A DNA stretch of 36,680 nucleotides from Mycobacterium interjectum (GTDB lineage Bacteria; Actinomycetota; Actinomycetes; Mycobacteriales; Mycobacteriaceae), in the NCBI RefSeq assembly GCF_900078675.2, contig NZ_LT546237.1, forward strand, positions 3,521,908-3,558,587. The letters are read 5' to 3'. The notes beneath the pieces were generated by a model, which was not told the origin of the DNA, searched no databases, and worked only from the letters and a program-made list of their open reading frames with translations. Within the stretch, counting starts at the first letter, position 1. Each line of letters opens with the position of its first letter. The translations under genes were made by a program, and so were the position numbers. This document shows, one piece after another, positions 14,547 to 21,507 of this stretch.

Positions 14547-16001
14547 ATGGCCGCAGACATCGGACGGGACTACGACGTCATTGTGCTCGGGGCCGGGCCG
14601 ATCGGGCAGAACGTCGCCGACCGCGCGCGCGCCGCTGGGCTGCACGTTGCGGTGGTCGAGCGCGAACTCGTCGGTGGCGAGTGTTCATATTGGGCCTGCG
14701 TACCCAGTAAAGCGTTGCTGCGGCCGGTCATCGCCGTCTCCGACGCCCGTCGGGTCGACGGCGCGCGCGAGGCGGTCAGCGGTTCGATCAGCAGCGCGGG
14801 CGTCTTCGGTCGGCGCGACCGCTACGTCAGCGACTGGGACGACAGCGGCCAAGCCGACTGGGTGAGAGGAATCGGCGCCACCCTGATACGCGGGCACGGG
14901 CGGCTGGCCGGTCCCCGACGAGTCGCCGTCAGCACGCCCGGCGGCGAGCAGCCGGTGCTGACGGCGCGGCATGCGGTCGTGGTCTGCACCGGCAGCCGGC
15001 CCGCGCTCCCCGACCTGCCCGGCATCACCGAGGCCAAACCGTGGACTAACCGCGAGGCCACGGGCAGCAGCTATGTCCCGGAGCGGCTCGCCGTTGTCGG
15101 CGCCGGCGGCGTGGGCGTCGAAATGGCCACCGCCTGGCAAGGATTGGGCTCCCAGGTGACCCTGCTGGCTCGCGGTTCGGGACTGCTGCCGCGGATGGAG
15201 CCCTTCGTGGGCGAACTCATCGCCCGCGGGCTGGCCGAATCCGGCGTGGACGTCCGCCTGGGGGCATCGGTGCGCGGGCTGCGTCGCGCCGAGGGCGGAC
15301 GCGCGGTCCTCGAATTGGGCGACGGATCCGAATTGGCGGTCAGCGAAGTACTTTTCGCCACGGGGCGGGCGCCGCTCACCGACGACATCGGCCTCGAGAC
15401 GGTCGGGCTGACACCAGGCAGCTGGTTCGACGTCGACGACACCTGCCGTGTGCGGGCCATCGAGGACGGGTGGCTCTATGGGGCGGGCGACGTCAATCAC
15501 CGGGCCCTGCTCACCCATCAGGGCAAGTACCAAGGGCGCATCGCCGGTGCGGCGATCGGGGCCCGCGCCGCGGGACAGCCCTTGGACACCTCGCCGTGGG
15601 GCGTGCACGCGACCACCGCCGACCACTACGCCGTGCCCCAGGCCTTCTTCACCGACCCCGAAGCAGCCGCCGTCGGGCTGACCGCACGGCAGGCCGAGGA
15701 CGCCGGCCACCAGATCCGCACGGTCGACGTGGAGATCGGAGACGTCGTCATGGGAGCCAATCTCTACGCGGACGGATACGCCGGTCGGGCGCGGATGGTG
15801 GTCGATGCGGATCGCGGCCACCTGCTCGGTGTGACGCTGGTCGGTCCCGGGGTCACCGAGATGCTGCACTCGGCCACCATCGCCGTGGCCGGCCAGGTGC
15901 CCGTCCACCGGCTGTGGCACGCGGTCCCCTGCTTCCCCACGGTCAGCGAACTGTGGCTCCGACTGCTCGAGGCCTATCGGGACGCCGCGGACGATAATTG
16001 A
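14547..16001 (+). CDS. Flavoprotein pyridine nucleotide-disulfide oxidoreductase (dihydrolipoamide-dehydrogenase-like)
   Basis: A 484-residue FAD enzyme with the two-dinucleotide-fold layout of the lipoamide dehydrogenase/glutathione reductase family. FAD motif LGAGPIG is at 14-20, the redox pair Cys46/Cys51 in [13 protein letters not shown], the NAD(P) motif [12 protein letters not shown] at 183-194 and the second FAD motif YGAGDV at 311-316. In the dimerisation domain the usual H-P-T-x-x-E reads F463-P-T-V-S-E468, so the catalytic base His is Phe. It may therefore pass electrons to quinones or other acceptors rather than to a disulfide. AAGGAA precedes the ATG. Its position and strand match Rv0794c of M. 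tuberculosis (recalled gene order). The cupin gene follows after 3 bp. Confidence 0.9.
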   Translation: MAADIGRDYDVIVLGAGPIGQNVADRARAAGLHVAVVERELVGGECSYWACVPSKALLRPVIAVSDARRVDGAREAVSGSISSAGVFGRRDRYVSDWDDSGQADWVRGIGATLIRGHGRLAGPRRVAVSTPGGEQPVLTARHAVVVCTGSRPALPDLPGITEAKPWTNREATGSSYVPERLAVVGAGGVGVEMATAWQGLGSQVTLLARGSGLLPRMEPFVGELIARGLAESGVDVRLGASVRGLRRAEGGRAVLELGDGSELAVSEVLFATGRAPLTDDIGLETVGLTPGSWFDVDDTCRVRAIEDGWLYGAGDVNHRALLTHQGKYQGRIAGAAIGARAAGQPLDTSPWGVHATTADHYAVPQAFFTDPEAAAVGLTARQAEDAGHQIRTVDVEIGDVVMGANLYADGYAGRARMVVDADRGHLLGVTLVGPGVTEMLHSATIAVAGQVPVHRLWHAVPCFPTVSELWLRLLEAYRDAADDN

Positions 16002-16004
16002 GCC

Positions 16005-16475
16005 ATGGCGACTCCAGACGGATTTCATCCCGACTTCGACGATGCGGCAGCGGCGGAGCTCACCCGCAACCGGGTGCACCACATCAAGGCGTCGGACCTC
16101 AGTTCCGACACCGCGCAATCGGAGGGCCTGCGCCGGTTTGCCGCGCTGTCCGGCACGTCGGTGGGCGCCGAGAAGCTGTGGATGGGCGAGACACACGCGT
16201 CACCGGCAACAGTGTCGTCGAACCACCATCACGGCGATTCGGAAACCGCGATCTACGTGCGAAGCGGCAACCCGGAGTTCGTCTTCCATAACGGCGTTGG
16301 GGAGGTTCGCATCTCCACCGCGCCCGGCGATTACGTCTTCATCCCGCCGTACCTGCCGCACCGGGAGGAGAATCCCGACCCGAATTCGTCCGCCGAGGTC
16401 GTGATCGCGCGCAGCACCCAAGAGGCCGTTGTGATCAACCTTCCCGAACTGTATCCGCTCAAAGAGTCTCAATAG
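16005..16475 (+). CDS. Cupin-domain protein
   Basis: A 156-residue single-domain cupin. Motif 1 is NHHHGDSETAIYVRSG (His-x-His, Glu as metal ligands) and motif 2 is PGDYVFIPPYLPHREEN with a further His. A mononuclear metal site is therefore likely. Cupins range from dioxygenases and isomerases to binding proteins; the substrate is not evident. It starts 3 bp after the disulfide reductase stop, so the two are surely cotranscribed and may work on the same pathway. The 3' end overlaps the VOC gene on the other strand by 7 bp. Confidence 0.88.
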   Translation: MATPDGFHPDFDDAAAAELTRNRVHHIKASDLSSDTAQSEGLRRFAALSGTSVGAEKLWMGETHASPATVSSNHHHGDSETAIYVRSGNPEFVFHNGVGEVRISTAPGDYVFIPPYLPHREENPDPNSSAEVVIARSTQEAVVINLPELYPLKESQ

Positions 16476-16867
16476 ACGGCGATTTCGATGAGGTTGCCGT
16501 CGACGTCACGGCAGTAGTGCGAGGTCATCGGCCCCAGCGCGCCGACCTTGGTTACTGGTCCCGCGACGACGTCGACCCCGCAGGCCCCGAGGTGGGCGCG
16601 CACCTCGTCGGCGGTCGCCTCGGTGATAAAGCAAAGGTCCTCGGAGCCGGCCGCCTCGACGGACCCGGTGACCCAGTCGGGATCGTCGTCGATTGCTCCG
16701 ACCGGCCGCAGGTTGATCTTCTGATTTCCGAAGCACACGGCCGTTCTCTGCGAAGGCCCGAACGTCTCGCGCCGCATGCCCAGGACCCGCTCGTACCACG
16801 ACGCGGTGGCCTCCAGGTCTCGGCAGTTCAGCACGATATGGTCGATCCGTTCCACCGCGAATCCCAC
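16469..16867 (-). CDS. VOC-superfamily (glyoxalase-like) protein
   Basis: A 132-residue VOC protein. RIDHIVLNCRDLEATASWYE gives the first metal-ligand His; SHYCRDVDGNLIEIAVY at the C-terminus gives the last ligand Glu. VLGMRRETFG and GNQKINLRPVG are typical of the VOC proteins often annotated as virulence protein or catechol-dioxygenase-like. The metal ligands that can be placed are kept, so it may be an enzyme. The GTG at 16867 is chosen because GGAAGG lies about 6 nt upstream and the frame before it is not VOC-like. It is convergent with the cupin gene (7-bp overlap) and divergent from the GntR remnant. Confidence 0.85.
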   Translation of the reverse strand: MGFAVERIDHIVLNCRDLEATASWYERVLGMRRETFGPSQRTAVCFGNQKINLRPVGAIDDDPDWVTGSVEAAGSEDLCFITEATADEVRAHLGACGVDVVAGPVTKVGALGPMTSHYCRDVDGNLIEIAVY

Positions 16868-16972
16868 GTTCAGTCCTTCCGATCGGTGTGGCGTTGTCAG
16901 TCCACTCGCCCCACCTTCGGGCGTGGCGCGCCGCGTTGACAACCTGCCACAAGACGTTTTTATTCGTCTCAT

Positions 16973-17202
16973 GAGCAGCAGCGGCTCGGAGTTCGCGTCG
17001 CCCGGGCCGGGCACGAGATTCACGCCGCCGGCGCGTCTCTCGACGTGACCGGCGCCTTGGGCGTGCCGCTGGGGTCACCGGTGTTGGTCCTCGAGCGCAC
17101 CAGCTACGGCGAGGGCGACAAGCCCCTCGAGGTGGTCGAATTTCATTATCGGCCAGAGCGGTACCGTTTTTGGTCACGCTGCCGAGAACGGCGCCGGGGT
17201 AG
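16973..17202 (+). pseudogene. Remnant of a GntR-family regulator (UTRA domain), truncated and frameshifted
   Basis: Translation from 16973 gives EQQRLGVRVARAGHEIHAA, then ALGVPLGSPVLVLERTSYGE and PLEVVEFHYRPERYRF, the C-terminal half of the UTRA ligand domain of HutC-type GntR regulators. The N-terminal HTH and half the UTRA domain are missing. At the T-run 17167-17171 one base seems lost: shifting frame there restores LVTLPRTAPG and a TAG at 17200-17202, a normal family ending. In H37Rv a GntR gene, Rv0792c, lies on this strand next to Rv0794c, so this is probably its decayed counterpart (recalled order). No in-frame start with HTH exists upstream. Confidence 0.75.
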
Positions 17203-17248
17203 TCGAGCGCGATCGCGCGTGAACGCAGCGGCCGCGCCGCTGTCCTCG

Positions 17249-17509
17249 CTAGCCCATCGTCAGAATCGCCATTGCGGCCAGCGCGATGATGGTCCCAAGG
17301 GCCACCAGTATCACCGTGATCGCAGCGCGCACGATTTCGTCTTCGCTGGGTCGCCAGCGCGGCATGGCGGTTTCGACTCGCCAGGCCAGTGCCCTGCCTC
17401 TGGTGGCCACGGCAGTCCCGGCGCTGAGCATCGATTCACCGTCGGCATCCTCATGCCCGTTCATCGGGTAGCCGGAACCCAGGGCGTGCGTAGGCATCGC
17501 GGTGGTCAT
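17249..17509 (-). CDS. Small single-pass membrane protein, unknown
   Basis: An 86-residue open frame. The first 50 residues are polar and low in structure; the C-terminus (AAITVILVALGTIIALAAMA, then ILTMG) is a strong transmembrane helix preceded by a charged stretch (MPRWRPSEDEIVRA). This suggests a tail-anchored or small inner-membrane protein. I do not recognise a family. ATG 17509 is used; ATG 17464 is an alternative, and neither has a clear ribosome-binding site. It lies between the GntR remnant and the YbjN-like gene. It could be a chance frame, but the hydrophobic tail argues for a real gene. Confidence 0.5.
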   Translation of the reverse strand: MTTAMPTHALGSGYPMNGHEDADGESMLSAGTAVATRGRALAWRVETAMPRWRPSEDEIVRAAITVILVALGTIIALAAMAILTMG

Positions 17510-17611
17510 GTCGGCCAGCCCCGACGATGCGCGCCCCCGGATTGGTCATTTGCGGTCAACGACGACACCCCCTGTTCCTTCTCTAGCCAACGGTAGAAAG
17601 GTGAAGTCACT

Positions 17612-17631
17612 ATTGGGACTAAGGCGACTAA
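17612..17631 (+). promoter_or_regulatory. Possible DosR (DevR)-like box
   Basis: ATTGGGACTAAGGCGACTAA has a perfect left half-site GGGACTWW of the dormancy-regulator consensus (TTSGGGACTWWAGTCCCSAA) but a poor right half. It lies 111 bp before the YbjN-like gene in a 233-bp non-coding stretch (17510-17742) that otherwise shows nothing recognisable. Tentative. Confidence 0.25.
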
Positions 17632-17742
17632 CGGTACGAGCACACAGCCGTCGCTTCGCTCAGCCGATTCTCAACAATTTCTTGGGTCGCGGCTAGCTCG
17701 GCTCCCAGGATCTGCAAAGCCGCCGGCCTCACCATCTAACTC

Positions 17743-18213
17743 ATGACGAGTCAGCCGCTTTGCGCAGACCTGGTCGAACGCTACCTGTGCACGCGCGGCA
17801 GCCGGTATTTCCGGGGCCACCATGACGGCGAGTTTTTCTACGTCGCCAATACCCGCCCGCGGAGGCTGCACGTCCACCTCGAGGTCTGCCCGACGCACGG
17901 CGACGTGCTGATGATCCGGGTGACACCCGCATGTTTTTTCCCCGCCAGCGACCGTCCCTGGCTGACACACTTCGCCGACACGTGGAACGCGCAGGACCGC
18001 GGGGTCATCGCGATCGTGCACGGATCATCCGACCCGCAGCGCATCGGCGTGGTGGCGCGCAGGTCGCAATGGATCCGAAAGGGCGTTTCTTTCGACGACT
18101 TCGCATCCTTCGTTGACGCCGCCATCGCGGACGCGATCGACCTGTTCGGCCAACTGGCCCCCACCGTCGAATTGCCGTCGGCGGGGCATCCGATGCTGCT
18201 CGACGCCGGCTGA
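17743..18213 (+). CDS. YbjN / type III secretion chaperone-like fold protein
   Basis: A 156-residue soluble protein. Its pattern of PLCADLVERYLCTRGSRYFR, EFFYVANTRPRRLHVHLEV, DVLMIRVTPACFFPASDRPW, VHGSSDPQRIGVVARR and GVSFDDFASFVDAAIADAID resembles the actinobacterial YbjN-like family (sensory or chaperone-like, function unsettled). No catalytic motif is visible. The ATG at 17743 has no clear Shine-Dalgarno sequence. A possible DosR-like site lies upstream and a large palindrome begins two bases before the gene's last base. The family assignment is by pattern only. Confidence 0.65.
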   Translation: MTSQPLCADLVERYLCTRGSRYFRGHHDGEFFYVANTRPRRLHVHLEVCPTHGDVLMIRVTPACFFPASDRPWLTHFADTWNAQDRGVIAIVHGSSDPQRIGVVARRSQWIRKGVSFDDFASFVDAAIADAIDLFGQLAPTVELPSAGHPMLLDAG

Positions 18214-18265
18214 GCGTAACGCCACGGCGAAATCATGGGCGGTATTTCGCGGTGGCGTTACGCTC
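18212..18265. repeat. Large near-perfect palindrome (22-bp arms)
   Basis: Left arm 18212-18233 starts GAGCGTAACGCCAC; right arm 18244-18265 ends GTGGCGTTACGCTC. The arms differ at a single position and are separated by 10 nt. Folded, this is a very stable hairpin right after the YbjN-like gene. There is no U-tract, so it may be a dispersed repeat or a processing/termination element rather than a classical terminator. Confidence 0.8.
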
Positions 18266-18310
18266 GCGCCGACGTTTAAGGCCCCCGTCGCAGCGGGCAA
18301 CCGCTAGCAA

Positions 18311-19126
18311 ATGACAGCCACACAGCGCCGGGCGGCCCACAACGACGAGACCGTCAAGTGGGATTCGGCCCTTATCCGGCAGGTCGCCAAGACTCTGGGA
18401 CCCGTCGTCAAGCGGTGGTATCGCGCCGAGGTGCGCAACGTGGGCAACGTCCCCGCGACCGGTGGGGCGCTCGTGGTGTCCAACCACTCGGGCGGCATGC
18501 TGACACCCGACGTGCTGATCTTCGCGCCGGCCTTCTACGACAGGTTCGGCTACGAACGCCCCGTCTACACGCTGGCTCACTACGGCCTGTTCATCGGCCC
18601 GCTGGACGGATGGCTGCGCCGCCTCGGGGTCATCGAGGCGAGCCGGGAAAACGCTGCCACCGCCCTGCATTCGGGCGCGGTCGTGCTGGTTTTCCCCGGC
18701 GGCGATTACGACTCCTATCGACCCACCTTCAGCGCGAACACCATCGACTTCAACGGCCGCACCGGCTACGTGCGGACCGCCATCGAGGCGGGGGTGCCGA
18801 TCGTGCCGACCGTGTCCATCGGCGCCCAGGAGACCCAGCTGTTCCTTACCCGCGGCAACTGGCTGGCGCGCAAGTTGGGGCTCACCAAGGCCCGCATGGA
18901 CATCCTACCCGTGAGCTTCGGCTTCCCGTTCGGTCCGAGCGTGATCTTCCCGCCCAACCTGCCGCTGCCGGCAAAGATCGTCACCGAGGTGCTTGACCCG
19001 ATCGATGTCACCGTCCGCTTCGGCAACGACCCCGACGTCGACGAGGTCGACGCCCACGTGCGCGGGGTGATGGAGTCCGCGCTCAGGCGGCTGGCCGCTC
19101 AGCGCCGCTTCCCCGTGCTTGGCTGA
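18311..19126 (+). CDS. Lysophospholipid/glycerolipid acyltransferase (PlsC-like, LPLAT)
   Basis: A 271-residue membrane-associated acyltransferase. Block I is VVSNHSGGMLTPDVL (His59 with Asp67, wider than the classical HX4D spacing); block III is VLVFPGGDYDSYRPTF; block IV is AGVPIVPTVSIGAQET. These are the usual LPLAT blocks for transferring an acyl group from acyl-CoA to a glycerol lipid. No strong transmembrane helix is present. The ATG at 18311 follows the palindrome by 45 bp. It converges on purQ across a short hairpin. Wax ester or triacylglycerol-related roles are possible; the acceptor is unknown. Confidence 0.88.
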   Translation: MTATQRRAAHNDETVKWDSALIRQVAKTLGPVVKRWYRAEVRNVGNVPATGGALVVSNHSGGMLTPDVLIFAPAFYDRFGYERPVYTLAHYGLFIGPLDGWLRRLGVIEASRENAATALHSGAVVLVFPGGDYDSYRPTFSANTIDFNGRTGYVRTAIEAGVPIVPTVSIGAQETQLFLTRGNWLARKLGLTKARMDILPVSFGFPFGPSVIFPPNLPLPAKIVTEVLDPIDVTVRFGNDPDVDEVDAHVRGVMESALRRLAAQRRFPVLG

Positions 19127-19128
19127 AT

Positions 19129-19149
19129 TCCGCTGTGCGGCGGAGTTTT
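19129..19149. terminator. Candidate terminator between the acyltransferase and purQ
   Basis: TCCGC (19129-19133) and GCGGA (19140-19144) pair around a 6-nt loop, followed by GTTTT. It lies in the 26-bp gap between convergent genes. The stem is short. Confidence 0.35.
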
Positions 19150-19152
19150 CGG

Positions 19153-19827
19153 CTAAGCGGCCAGCACGGCGTCCAGCGCCGAATAGAACAGGCCCAGGCC
19201 GTCGTCGGAGGGGCCCGTCAGCGCTTCGATGGCGTGCTCGGGATGCGGCATCAGCCCGACGACGCGACCGTTGGCGGAGCTGATGCCGGCAATGTCATGC
19301 AGCGAGCCGTTGGGGTTGTCGTGGTAGCGAAACACCACCCGGCCCTCGCCCTCCAGCTCGTCGACCACGTTCTCCGGCGCAACGTAGCGGCCCTCGCCGG
19401 ACTTCAGTGGCACCAGCAGGTCCGCATCGGGCTCGAAGCGCGACGTCCAGGCTGTCGAGGTCGACGCCACCCGCAGCCACACATCGCGGCACACGAAGTG
19501 CAACCCCGCGTTGCGGGTCAGGGCCCCCGGCAGCAGCCCGGCCTCGCAGAGCACCTGAAAACCGTTGCAAATGCCCAAGACCGGCATGCCGCGCCCCGCG
19601 GCGTCGACCACTTCGGCCATCACGGGGGCGAACCGGGCGATCGCGCCGGCCCGCAGGTAGTCGCCGTAGGAAAAGCCGCCGGGCACCACCACGGCGTCGA
19701 CTCCCTTGAGGTCGGCGTCGGCGTGCCACAGAGCGACCGCCTCGGCCCCGACGCGCCGCGCCGCGCGGGCGGCGTCCACGTCGTCGAGCGTCCCGGGGAA
19801 GGTGATGATGCCAATCCGCGCCGTCAC
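19153..19827 (-). CDS. purQ: Phosphoribosylformylglycinamidine synthase glutaminase subunit, PurQ
   Basis: A 224-residue class I glutamine amidotransferase that releases ammonia from glutamine for PurL. The nucleophile is Cys87 in LGICNGFQ, and the triad is completed by His195 and Glu197 in [25 protein letters not shown] is the conserved oxyanion-loop block. The GTG start overlaps the purS stop (GTGA, 4 bp), so synthesis of the two subunits is coupled. It corresponds to Rv0788. Confidence 0.98.
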   Translation of the reverse strand: MTARIGIITFPGTLDDVDAARAARRVGAEAVALWHADADLKGVDAVVVPGGFSYGDYLRAGAIARFAPVMAEVVDAAGRGMPVLGICNGFQVLCEAGLLPGALTRNAGLHFVCRDVWLRVASTSTAWTSRFEPDADLLVPLKSGEGRYVAPENVVDELEGEGRVVFRYHDNPNGSLHDIAGISSANGRVVGLMPHPEHAIEALTGPSDDGLGLFYSALDAVLAA

Positions 19828-20063
19828 TGCGGCTCCCGGCTGATCGTCCAGTCCTCGATCACCGTGTTCGCCAACAGCGATTCGGCGATCTCGGCGAGCT
19901 CGGCGTCACCGATTGTGTCATCCACCTCGAGCTCAAACCGCTTGCCCTGCCTGACATCTAAGATACCGGGGTGGCCGAGCCGCCCCAGCGCACCGACAAT
20001 CGCCTGACCCTGCGGGTCCAGAATCTCCGCTTTGGGCATCACATGAACGACCACCCGGCTCAC
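19824..20063 (-). CDS. purS: Phosphoribosylformylglycinamidine synthase subunit PurS
   Basis: A 79-residue small subunit that dimerises and holds PurQ and PurL together for ammonia transfer. The [20 protein letters not shown] start, [18 protein letters not shown] middle and [12 protein letters not shown] end are diagnostic. The GTG at 20063 has a strong GAGGAGGAG site upstream. It is coupled to purQ by a GTGA overlap and corresponds to Rv0787A. Confidence 0.97.
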   Translation of the reverse strand: MSRVVVHVMPKAEILDPQGQAIVGALGRLGHPGILDVRQGKRFELEVDDTIGDAELAEIAESLLANTVIEDWTISREPQ

Positions 20064-20111
20064 TGGCGCTCCTCCTCAGAGTTCATCTCGGCGCCAACTC
20101 TACCGGCAGGG

Positions 20112-20786
20112 TCACGGGCACGAGGCGATGTAGGCGTCGCACAGCGGCGCGGTCAGTGCGTTCAGCACGGAGTCGTCCGCCATCGCCGGCCAGGACACCT
20201 GCGGCGGCCCCGACGACCACAGCGTGAGCTCGGTGATGGTGCTGCTCGCCACGTGGGCGACCAGGTAGGTGTGCATGACGACCGGACCGCTGATGACCGC
20301 CGCCATCCGGTTCGTTTCGTCGGTGGTGATCGACGGCGACTCCGCCGGTGCGCGCTGCTGGCAGGCGCGAAGCGCGCCGACGGCAGTGCTGAACACCGAA
20401 GCCGCCAGCTGGCCGCCGCGGGCCGTGTCGCCGCGCCAGTGCAGGATCTGAGCCTGCAGCTGCCACTGACCGTCCGGGTGAGTCACCGTCACGCGGGCCG
20501 CGACCGCGTAGTCGCGGGGATCCCGCGGCAGCGCCGGTGAGTCACACAGCTCCTCGAACCGAAACCTCGCCGTCCCCGTCCCGGTCAGGGGGACCGCCGC
20601 ACCGGCCAGCGGGGGCCAGCCGTAGACCGCGTCCAGCGGCACCGCGTGCTGCGGTATCCACGCGGTATTCGGGATCTGGTCGCAGGTGGTCGGGCAAGTC
20701 TCCGGGTCTGCCTGCGCGGGAATCACGGCAATCAGGGCCACCGCGAAGCCACCGACGAGCAGCATCGTGGCCAGGATCACCCGCAT
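20112..20786 (-). CDS. Secreted protein of unknown function, Rv0787 position
   Basis: A 224-residue exported protein. Residues 1-26 form a Sec signal peptide (MRVILATMLL, hydrophobic core to VIPAQA, then cleavage before DPETC). There is no lipobox. The mature part has several Cys residues (CPTTC near its start, single Cys in EELCDS, ALRACQQR, APLCDAYIASCP) suggesting disulfides. The late region TDETNRMAAVISGPVVMHTY and VAHVASSTITELTLW resembles mycobacterial secreted sensor-like domains, but I cannot name a family. ATG 20786 is preferred over the upstream 20843 because it yields the signal peptide. It is upstream of purS on the same strand and divergent from the MBL gene. Confidence 0.75.
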   Translation of the reverse strand: MRVILATMLLVGGFAVALIAVIPAQADPETCPTTCDQIPNTAWIPQHAVPLDAVYGWPPLAGAAVPLTGTGTARFRFEELCDSPALPRDPRDYAVAARVTVTHPDGQWQLQAQILHWRGDTARGGQLAASVFSTAVGALRACQQRAPAESPSITTDETNRMAAVISGPVVMHTYLVAHVASSTITELTLWSSGPPQVSWPAMADDSVLNALTAPLCDAYIASCP

Positions 20787-20819
20787 CGCATCACCCTTCG
20801 TCGGGGCACAATCGTAGTC

Positions 20820-21458
20820 ATGCAACTGACGCATTTCGGCCACTCATGCCTACTTGCCGAGTTCGACAACACCCGTGTGCTTTTTGATCCCGGTACCTTC
20901 GCGCACGGTTTCGAGGGAATCACCGGCCTGAGCGCCATCCTGATCACCCACCAGCACCCCGACCACGTCGACGTCGGGCGGCTCCCGTCGCTGCTCGAGG
21001 GCAACCCCGACGCGGCGCTCTACGCCGATCCGCAAACCGCCGAGCAGCTGGGTGCGCCGTGCCGGGCCGTGCACGTCGGCGACGAGCTGCAGATCGGGCA
21101 GCTGACCGTGCGGGCCGTCGGCGGCCGGCACGCCGTGATACATCCGGAAATCCCGGTGATAGAGAACATTTCGTTTCTGGTCGGCGACTCAGAGCATCCG
21201 GCGAGGCTGATGCATCCCGGCGATGCGCTCTTCGTTCCCGACGAGCCGGTGGACGTCTTGGCCACTCCGGCGGCGGCCCCGTGGATGAAGATCGCCGAGG
21301 CCGTCGACTACCTGCGCGCGGTGGCACCGGCCCGCGCGGTACCCATCCACCAGGGCATCGTCGCCCCGGATGCCAGGGGCATCTACTACGGCCGGCTTTC
21401 CGAGATGACCAGCACCGACTTCCAAGTGCTGCCCGAGGAAAACGCGGTCACCTTTTAA
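20820..21458 (+). CDS. MBL-fold metallohydrolase (UlaG-like), Rv0786c position
   Basis: A 212-residue metallo-beta-lactamase-fold hydrolase. The metal motif is LITHQHPDHVD with His44, His46, Asp48 and His49. MQLTHFGHSCLLAEFDNTRV and VLFDPGTF are typical of the UlaG/RomA-like branch that hydrolyses phosphodiesters or lactones. GGRHAVIHPEIP and PIHQGIVAPD supply further His. The ATG at 20820 has a CACAAT 7 nt upstream rather than a ribosome-binding site. It is divergent from the Rv0787-type gene with 33 bp between. Confidence 0.88.
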   Translation: MQLTHFGHSCLLAEFDNTRVLFDPGTFAHGFEGITGLSAILITHQHPDHVDVGRLPSLLEGNPDAALYADPQTAEQLGAPCRAVHVGDELQIGQLTVRAVGGRHAVIHPEIPVIENISFLVGDSEHPARLMHPGDALFVPDEPVDVLATPAAAPWMKIAEAVDYLRAVAPARAVPIHQGIVAPDARGIYYGRLSEMTSTDFQVLPEENAVTF

Positions 21459-21507
21459 GCGCGGGCTGGCGGCACCGCCCGCTTGCCGCTTGGGCGAGCA
21501 GACGGAG

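Noticed and set aside
17045..17596. A 183-codon open frame on the plus strand
   Set aside because: Its first 40 codons are the tail of the GntR remnant; after the T-run the frame reads into Arg-rich sequence without family similarity.
17502..17696. A 64-codon open frame on the plus strand
   Set aside because: No ribosome-binding site, no recognisable domain and an Arg/Ser/Pro-rich composition typical of chance frames.
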